Shown here: positions 7,351-12,180 of the stretch, piece by piece
Layout of the letters: each line of letters begins with the position of its first letter
Position numbering within the stretch: the first letter of the stretch is position 1
Source: Leptolinea sp. UBA1437
GTDB lineage: Bacteria; Chloroflexota; Anaerolineae; Anaerolineales; Anaerolineaceae
Direction: 5' to 3'
DNA: 12,180 bases
NCBI GenBank assembly: GCA_002329625.1
Contig: DCTP01000110.1
Span: 11,074 to 23,253, forward strand
Notes under the pieces: model-generated
What the model saw: the letters and a program-made list of their open reading frames with translations, nothing else
Database searches by the model: none
What the model was told of the DNA's origin: nothing
Translations under genes and position numbers: made by a program

Positions 7351-7359
7351 ATTGTAACA
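7351..7359 (-). promoter_or_regulatory. Weak candidate extended -10 for the Pro-rich protein gene
   Basis: The minus strand reads TGTTACAAT here, which fits an extended -10 (TGn plus TACAAT) about 57 nt upstream of the ATG at 7294. No recognisable -35 hexamer lies at normal spacing. The surrounding 148-bp gap is AT-rich and also holds an 8-bp inverted repeat (7402-7409 and 7423-7430) with a 13-nt loop and no U-tract. The assignment is tentative; read-through from the epimerase gene is the alternative. Confidence 0.25.
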
Positions 7360-7442
7360 AATAAATCTTCCATTGATTTTCACTTTCCCGAACAACTCTT
7401 CCGGTAAATATCGATCAGCAAAATTTACCGAACAATCGGATT

Positions 7443-8414
7443 TCAGATATCTTCCAGACAAAACCGGATCGTTCCGCTGATACTTTCACAGGGCTTAAGA
7501 ATTAATAAATGCGCTTCCTCTTCGAAGCCTTTCGCATAAAGATTATGACAATCGGTTGAATTGGTCTGATTTTCGACACACAGAAATGATTCGAACGGCG
7601 GCGTATAAGTGACGCTGTGGGTGAAAATATCCGACGCATATAAAACCATCTTCTTGCCGAGCGCTTCATAAATGATTGCCTGAGGTTTCTTCGGTTCCAT
7701 TCCGTACCATACCTCATCCAAATTCAATCCGCTGAGCTTTGTAGGCTTGCTTAAATCAGCCGGACTCTTATCCAAGTCGATCAATCTGCCCGTGGGAATC
7801 AAATTGACCGCTTCCATCCATTTCTTCGCCGGAACATATAACTTTACCTGACTCTTCAAACCGAGCACATTAAAATAAGGGTGAATTCCGAAACCAAAAG
7901 GAAATCTTTTTTCTTGATCCAAGTTGGATACTTTCACCTGAATCGTCAATCCGTCTGCGCCCAAAATATAGTTAAGTTCCAGACTGTTTGCAATCGGAAA
8001 AAGTTTATAGATCGGATGTCCAGGTAGAATTTCCAATTTGGTTTTCACAGAGATATCATCGTCCGTGACGACCGGTGTCTCAAATTGAAACGGCGTATCA
8101 TAAACAAGTCCATGCAGAGAACGACCGCCGTCGTTATCGGGCAACACATATTCCGTTCCGTCAAAAGTGAACCGGCAATTCCGAATGCGGTTCGGAAACG
8201 GATATAAAACGGGTGTGCCGAAAAATTTTGACCCGATCACCGGCATCGGAGCTTGATGCAGAAACTCAATTCCGTCCACTGAATAACTGCACAAATTGGA
8301 TCCGAATTCCGGTAATAACTTGGCTTCCGTCTTCCGCACATGATCATTCTCTGACCAAAGGCAGATCATTTTTTGATCTAATACCGGATGCTTCGCAAAA
8401 TTGTAACCATACAT
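7443..8414 (-). CDS. Aldose 1-epimerase family protein (galactose mutarotase-like)
   Basis: Members interconvert alpha and beta anomers of aldoses such as glucose or galactose in the cytoplasm; some relatives act on sugar phosphates. The 323-residue product shows the beta-sandwich family landmarks: FPNRIRN with R76, GRSLHGL with H101, GFGIHPYF with H178 (expected general acid), and CVENQTNSTD with E281 (expected base). The closing segment GFEEEAHLLILKPCESISGTIRF is also typical. All expected catalytic positions are filled. The start at 8414 is chosen because AAAGGAA lies 9 nt upstream; a frame extension to 8570 would cross the ruvB start and adds no family sequence. It diverges from ruvB. No sugar kinase or transporter is adjacent, so the substrate cannot be read from context. 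Confidence 0.9.
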   Translation of the reverse strand: MYGYNFAKHPVLDQKMICLWSENDHVRKTEAKLLPEFGSNLCSYSVDGIEFLHQAPMPVIGSKFFGTPVLYPFPNRIRNCRFTFDGTEYVLPDNDGGRSLHGLVYDTPFQFETPVVTDDDISVKTKLEILPGHPIYKLFPIANSLELNYILGADGLTIQVKVSNLDQEKRFPFGFGIHPYFNVLGLKSQVKLYVPAKKWMEAVNLIPTGRLIDLDKSPADLSKPTKLSGLNLDEVWYGMEPKKPQAIIYEALGKKMVLYASDIFTHSVTYTPPFESFLCVENQTNSTDCHNLYAKGFEEEAHLLILKPCESISGTIRFCLEDI

Positions 8415-8422
8415 AAGTATTG

Positions 8423-8429
8423 TTCCTTT
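8423..8429 (-). promoter_or_regulatory. Ribosome binding site fixing the epimerase start
   Basis: The minus strand reads AAAGGAA here, with 9 nt between GGA and the ATG at 8414. This decides the start against upstream in-frame ATG codons reaching back to 8570, which would overlap the divergent ruvB gene. Confidence 0.7.
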
Positions 8430-8519
8430 CCGATTGATTGACCCTGAAAACACTGGCAAGGTCCGAATGGATAAAAAGTATCTTTCCGTCGCGAAACGCC
8501 ATTTCTGGATGGCTTCCGC

Positions 8520-8535
8520 TGATATAATTATAATC
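8520..8535 (+). promoter_or_regulatory. Extended -10 promoter for ruvB, probably leaderless
   Basis: TGATATAAT (8520-8528) is a perfect -10 hexamer with the TGn extension. It ends 7 nt before the ruvB ATG at 8536, so transcription would start at about the first base of the gene. No Shine-Dalgarno sequence lies in front of that ATG, and the -35 region is poor, as extended -10 promoters allow. The spacing matches that of the TATAAT in front of hypA exactly. Confidence 0.5.
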
Positions 8536-9570
8536 ATGGATAAAGATCGGTTGATTAATCCGGGCATCATCTCATCCGATGACCGAGTAGATTTGGCGTT
8601 GCGTCCGAAGCGCTTAAATGAAATTATCGGGCAGGATCAAATTCGGGAAAATCTTTCCATATTATTGACCGCCGCCAAGCAGCGGAATGAGCCTTTGGAT
8701 CATGTTTTGTTTTATGGCCCGCCGGGTTTGGGAAAGACCACATTGGCACACGTATTGGCCAATGAAATGGGTGTCAGTATTAAAGTTACCGCCGGTCCGG
8801 CAATCGAACGAGCCGGGGATTTGGCTGCTATTCTTTCCAATCTTCATGAAGGGGATATTTTATTCATCGATGAAATTCATCGCTTAAATCGCGCTATCGA
8901 AGAAATTCTTTATCCAGCAATGGAAGATTCGGTTTTGGATATCATGGTCGGCAAAGGACCTTCCGCCCGTTCAATTCGTTTAAAACTTCCGCGTTTTACC
9001 GTTATCGGTGCCACCACCCGTCTTTCGCTGGTCAGTTCGCCGCTGCGGGCTCGTTTCGGCGCCGTTTATCGCTTGGATTATTATGATCAGCCGGCGATGG
9101 AAAAGATCATCGAGAATGCAGCTGTTAAGATGAATGTGACCGTTGACGACGGTGGCATCAAAGAGATTGCCGTCCGTTCGCGCGGAACACCCAGAATCGG
9201 CTTGCGTCTCTTGCGACGAGTCCGAGACTATGCGCAAGTGCGCGCCGACGGCACTATCAACGAGCAAGTTTCCCGGGACGCTTTGGAACTGATGAATATT
9301 GACATCGCCGGTCTGGATGACGTGGACCGGCGTGTGCTGTTGACAATTATTGAAAAATACAACGGCGGACCGGTCGGCCTTAGTACGATCGCTGCCTCAA
9401 TCAGCGAAGAAACAGACACGGTGATGGAAGTAGTCGAACCTTATCTCTTGCAATTGGGGTTCATCGATCGGACACCCCAAGGCAGGAATGCCACGCGAAA
9501 AGCGTATGAACATTTGGGGATCCCTTATAATGATCAGAACGCCCCCAAACAAGGATCTTTATTTGAATAA
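8536..9570 (+). CDS. ruvB: RuvB, Holliday junction branch migration ATPase
   Basis: RuvB is the AAA+ hexameric motor that, loaded by RuvA, drives branch migration of Holliday junctions in recombination and repair. From 8536 the product has 344 residues, the normal length. Seen in order: the N-terminal LRPKRLNEIIGQ segment (22-33), Walker A GPPGLGKT (61-68), Walker B LFIDEIH (109-115), sensor 1 GATTRLSL (158-165), and RARFG with the arginine-finger region (171-175). A C-terminal winged-helix domain has YNGGPVGLSTIAASI and RTPQGR. The start at 8536 is preferred because upstream in-frame ATG codons give non-family sequence overlapping the epimerase leader, and the TATAAT would then lie inside the gene. 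Neither ruvA nor ruvC is adjacent. queA follows after 83 nt, a pairing common in many bacteria. Confidence 0.97.
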   Translation: MDKDRLINPGIISSDDRVDLALRPKRLNEIIGQDQIRENLSILLTAAKQRNEPLDHVLFYGPPGLGKTTLAHVLANEMGVSIKVTAGPAIERAGDLAAILSNLHEGDILFIDEIHRLNRAIEEILYPAMEDSVLDIMVGKGPSARSIRLKLPRFTVIGATTRLSLVSSPLRARFGAVYRLDYYDQPAMEKIIENAAVKMNVTVDDGGIKEIAVRSRGTPRIGLRLLRRVRDYAQVRADGTINEQVSRDALELMNIDIAGLDDVDRRVLLTIIEKYNGGPVGLSTIAASISEETDTVMEVVEPYLLQLGFIDRTPQGRNATRKAYEHLGIPYNDQNAPKQGSLFE

Positions 9571-9653
9571 CATACGGAATTTAATAGCGAGAATCTTAAT
9601 CGATCGATTTACTTTTTCCGTTATACCCTCACAGAAACAATAAAACAAAATAT

Positions 9654-10691
9654 ATGCAGACATCGGATTTTGATTACTATCTTCCTCCTGAATTAATTGC
9701 GCAAACACCTTTGGAACCGCGTGATTCTTCCCGTCTTTTGGTTTATGACCGAAAAACAGATGAAATCACTCATTGCCATTTTTATGATATCGGAAATTTC
9801 CTCGAGGCGGGAGATTTATTGATCCGGAATCAAACCCGGGTTTTGCCCGCCAGAATCTATGCCAAGAAACATGAAACCGGCGGAAAAGCTGAAATATTGC
9901 TCTTGAGACGGATCGAACCCGACACATGGGAAGCTTTGGTAGGCGGGAAAAGACTTCATGAGGGAACGATTCTTGATTTGGAAGAAGGACTGAGCGCCGA
10001 AATCGTTCAAGATCTGGATAATTCCCGCCGTTTGATACGTTTTACCGGTCCTTTCGAGGATTTTATGCAAAAAAACGGACAGATGCCATTGCCACCCTAT
10101 ATTCATAAGCGTCTGAAGGATCCGGAGAGATATCAAACGGTATATTCCCGACAAGATCTGGCTGGCTCGGCTGCCGCTCCGACTGCCGGGTTACATTTTA
10201 CGGAAGAGCTGATGCAAAAATTGGAAGCTCGTCAAATTCATTTTGCGGATGTCACGCTGCATGTCGGTTTAGACACTTTCCAGCCCGTCAGCGAAGCAGA
10301 TCCGCAAACCCACCGGATTCATAAGGAATGGTGTGAGCTGTCAGCCGATACCGCAAAAAAAATCACGGAAGCCCGAGCGAACGGTCATCGCATAGTTGCG
10401 GTCGGGACGACCAGTGCCCGGACTCTGGAAAGCGCGGCACAAGCCGCACTGAAAGCAGGATCGCCGGACTGTGTCATTCCGATCAGCGGAGATACCGGTA
10501 TCTATATTTTGCCAGGGTATGAATTTCGGGCTGTGGATGCGATGATTACGAATTTTCATCTGCCGAAATCAACGCTGATAATGATGATCAGTGCATTTAC
10601 AAGCCGTGAAAAAATATTATCTATTTATCAGCAGGCAATCGATATGAAATATCGATTTTTCTCTTTCGGCGACGCTATGCTGATTTTATAA
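9654..10691 (+). CDS. queA: QueA, S-adenosylmethionine:tRNA ribosyltransferase-isomerase
   Basis: QueA transfers and isomerises the ribosyl part of SAM onto preQ1 at the tRNA wobble base, giving epoxyqueuosine. The 345-residue product is of family length. It has the N-terminal FDYYLPPELIAQTPLEPRDSS, then RNQTRVLPARI, MPLPPYI, GSAAAPTAGLHFT (171-183), HVGLDTFQPV, VGTTSARTLE and TNFHLPKST (299-307), with the usual C-terminal FSFGDAML. The ATG at 9654 gives the expected N-terminus but has no evident Shine-Dalgarno; the 20 nt before it are almost only A, T and C. It is 83 nt after ruvB and probably in the same transcript. tgt, the usual partner, is not in the window, and a convergent gene follows. 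Confidence 0.97.
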   Translation: MQTSDFDYYLPPELIAQTPLEPRDSSRLLVYDRKTDEITHCHFYDIGNFLEAGDLLIRNQTRVLPARIYAKKHETGGKAEILLLRRIEPDTWEALVGGKRLHEGTILDLEEGLSAEIVQDLDNSRRLIRFTGPFEDFMQKNGQMPLPPYIHKRLKDPERYQTVYSRQDLAGSAAAPTAGLHFTEELMQKLEARQIHFADVTLHVGLDTFQPVSEADPQTHRIHKEWCELSADTAKKITEARANGHRIVAVGTTSARTLESAAQAALKAGSPDCVIPISGDTGIYILPGYEFRAVDAMITNFHLPKSTLIMMISAFTSREKILSIYQQAIDMKYRFFSFGDAMLIL

Positions 10692-10753
10692 AAAGGTTCT
10701 ATCGTTTTCGGAAAAAATCTTCCCTTGATACGGATCTGATTTTGATCGGCTCT

Positions 10754-11074
10754 TTACTTGACCGGACAACTTGAACTCGGTTTTTCAACGGCACTTCGGT
10801 AAAGCACATCCTGATATTCGGACTTTTTTTCGAATTCCCGTTGTGCGAAAGGACAGACCGGTAATATTTTCATACCCATTTCTCTGGCGTTTTGAACCAC
10901 CAATTTCACCAATTCGGAAGCGATATTTTGCCCGCGGAATTCCGGATCGACATATGTATGATCGATTACCCAATAATCCTGACAGATGGAAATGGTGCAA
11001 CTTCCGATTTGTTTTCCGTCATCGTTGAGTGCTTTAGCCTTGCGTTTTTCCAATTCGAATTTGTACGAAATCAT
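10754..11074 (-). CDS. Small GNAT-family N-acetyltransferase (YjdJ/COG2388-like)
   Basis: This 106-residue protein resembles the short GNAT proteins that contain little more than the acetyl-CoA-binding core. It has an acyl-binding strand IDHTYVDPEFRGQNIASELV and a second signature, ARE-GMKILPVCPFAQREFEKKSEYQDVL, with the family's CPF and xxxxPEY-like segment. The acetyl-CoA loop reads RGQNIA (47-52), where Gly is usual in the fourth position. The substrate is unknown. It starts 13 nt after the proA stop and is probably co-transcribed with it. Its Shine-Dalgarno is weak (AAGAGA, about 10 nt upstream). The C-terminal tail is Ser/Cys/Pro-rich and unlike the core. No clear terminator lies in the 62-bp gap to queA. 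Confidence 0.8.
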   Translation of the reverse strand: MISYKFELEKRKAKALNDDGKQIGSCTISICQDYWVIDHTYVDPEFRGQNIASELVKLVVQNAREMGMKILPVCPFAQREFEKKSEYQDVLYRSAVEKPSSSCPVK

Positions 11075-11087
11075 TATTGTATTTCTC

Positions 11088-12180
11088 TTACTTTCTGGTC
11101 TGATAATCCCCTTCGATCACCCATTTATAGGTGGTTAATTCACGCAACGCCATTGGTCCGCGAGCGTGCAAAGGCTGAGTAGAAATTGCAATTTCGGCGC
11201 CCAACCCCAATTCGGCTCCATCGGTAAACCGTGTGCTGGCATTGACATAAACACAAGCCGAATTGACTTCTGTCGTAAAGCGGCGGATATTTTCCTGATT
11301 TTCCGATAAAATTCCGTCCGAATGTCCGGTGCCGTGTAATGATATATGATCGATTGCCTGTTTGACATCATCGACCACTTTCACACTTAAGATCAGCGAT
11401 AACCATTCCGTATCAAAATCATTTTCACCAGCTTTTTCAAAGTGAATTGATTTGTCACCGTTCAGAAGCAAAATGTTATAAGCATTGCCGTCGACTTTAA
11501 ACGATACGCCGTCTGCCGCAAGTTTGGCGCACAACTTCGGGATAAATTCTTCCGCAATTGAGCGATGAATCAAAACAGTTTCCAACGCATTGCAAACCGT
11601 CGGTCGTTGAACTTTTGCGTTGCGGATAACCTCCGACGATTTCTGCAGATCTGCGGATTCGTCCACAAATAGGTGACAAATACCGATGCCCCCTGTAATC
11701 ACCGGAATTCGACTGTTGTTTCGACAAAATTCATGCAATCCGGATCCGCCGCGCGGAATAACCATATCCACATATGAATCCGATTGCAACAATTCCAACA
11801 GGAAAGAACGATCGGGGGAGTCGATGAATTGGATTGCATCGGCGGGCAAACCGTTGGAGGACAAGGCATTTTGAATGGAAGAAATCAGCGCTTGATTGGT
11901 TCGAATCGTTTCTTTGCCGCCTCTCAGAATCGCCGCATTCCCCGATTTAATCATCAATCCGGCGGAGTCGACGGTTACATTGGGGCGCGATTCATAAATC
12001 ACGGCAATAACACCGATCGGAATCCGTTCTTTCCGAACTTTTAATCCTTCGGGATTGGTATATCGCTCGAAGATTTCACCCACCGGGTCCGGCAGCTCGA
12101 CAACATTCCGAAGATCCTTTGCCATCCCTTTGATCCGTTGTTCATTCAACAGCAAACGATCAACCATCGCCGGAGATAAA
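11088..12180 (-). CDS. proA: ProA, gamma-glutamyl phosphate reductase (N-terminus beyond window)
   Basis: ProA reduces gamma-glutamyl phosphate to glutamate semialdehyde with NADPH, the second step of proline synthesis, in the cytoplasm. The visible 363 residues start with LSPAMVDRLLL, which in the E. coli protein lies about 57 residues in. The frame is open to the edge, so the gene continues past 12180; the ATG at 12167 is internal. Seen: ESRPNVTVDSAGLMIKSGN, RGGKE, IPRGGSGLHEFCRNNS, GGIGICH, and PTVCNALET with the catalytic Cys (codon at 11592-11594). The C-terminal YVNASTRFTDGAELGLGAE and STQPLHARGP are also present. All are diagnostic of ProA among aldehyde dehydrogenases. The gene is intact as far as seen. 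proB, its usual partner, would lie further right if present. Confidence 0.97.
   Translation of the reverse strand, partial: LSPAMVDRLLLNEQRIKGMAKDLRNVVELPDPVGEIFERYTNPEGLKVRKERIPIGVIAVIYESRPNVTVDSAGLMIKSGNAAILRGGKETIRTNQALISSIQNALSSNGLPADAIQFIDSPDRSFLLELLQSDSYVDMVIPRGGSGLHEFCRNNSRIPVITGGIGICHLFVDESADLQKSSEVIRNAKVQRPTVCNALETVLIHRSIAEEFIPKLCAKLAADGVSFKVDGNAYNILLLNGDKSIHFEKAGENDFDTEWLSLILSVKVVDDVKQAIDHISLHGTGHSDGILSENQENIRRFTTEVNSACVYVNASTRFTDGAELGLGAEIAISTQPLHARGPMALRELTTYKWVIEGDYQTRK

Noticed and set aside
9574..9621. Possible terminator after ruvB: ACGGAA/TTCCGT arms with an internal AATCGATCGATT palindrome
   Set aside because: The arms are 6 bp with a loop of about 36 nt, the inner palindrome has no loop, and no U-tract follows the outer stem. 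Read-through into queA is more likely.
10692..10753. Terminator between convergent queA and the GNAT gene
   Set aside because: Only 4-5 bp imperfect arms can be paired (around GGAAAAAATCTTCC), with no clear U-tract.

Overview
This is a bacterial chromosomal window of about 12 kb. It is gene-dense, of moderate GC content (estimated by eye), and has no RNA genes, insertion sequences, CRISPR arrays or prophage genes that I can see. A complete set of [NiFe]-hydrogenase maturation genes suggests an organism with hydrogen metabolism, probably an anaerobe. The phylum cannot be fixed from this sequence alone. Codon choice and protein style would suit an anaerobic, moderate-GC lineage such as Anaerolineae-type Chloroflexota, but that is only an impression.

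Layout. At the left edge is the first dozen codons of an unidentified minus-strand gene, marked by a strong Shine-Dalgarno sequence. Diverging from it is a tightly packed plus-strand operon, hypA-hypB-hypF-hypC-hypD-hypE (151-5910). A perfect 13-bp-stem hairpin (5955-5984) follows, between the converging hypE and the next gene. The minus strand then carries a 431-residue protein of unknown function with a charged middle and a Pro/Tyr/Gln-rich tail (5999-7294), and an aldose 1-epimerase family gene (7443-8414). Diverging from the epimerase, the plus strand carries ruvB (8536-9570) and queA (9654-10691). Converging on queA are a small GNAT acetyltransferase gene and, upstream of it, proA (gamma-glutamyl phosphate reductase). 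ProA runs off the right edge without its N-terminus.

How the genes work together. HypF and HypE make the cyanide ligand from carbamoyl phosphate. HypC and HypD assemble the Fe(CN)2CO unit, and HypA and HypB deliver nickel. The six Hyp proteins are therefore the full general maturation kit. No hydrogenase subunit, maturation endopeptidase or hydrogenase regulator lies in the window, so the client enzyme is encoded elsewhere. The remaining genes are housekeeping: Holliday-junction branch migration, queuosine tRNA modification, sugar mutarotation and proline synthesis.

Nothing here amounts to a clear undescribed system. The points most worth a second look are the unknown Pro-rich protein and the identical TATAAT-7 nt-ATG arrangement upstream of hypA and ruvB, which suggests leaderless transcripts. 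Small departures from family motifs in HypD, HypB and the GNAT protein come next. All gaps between genes are under 150 bases.
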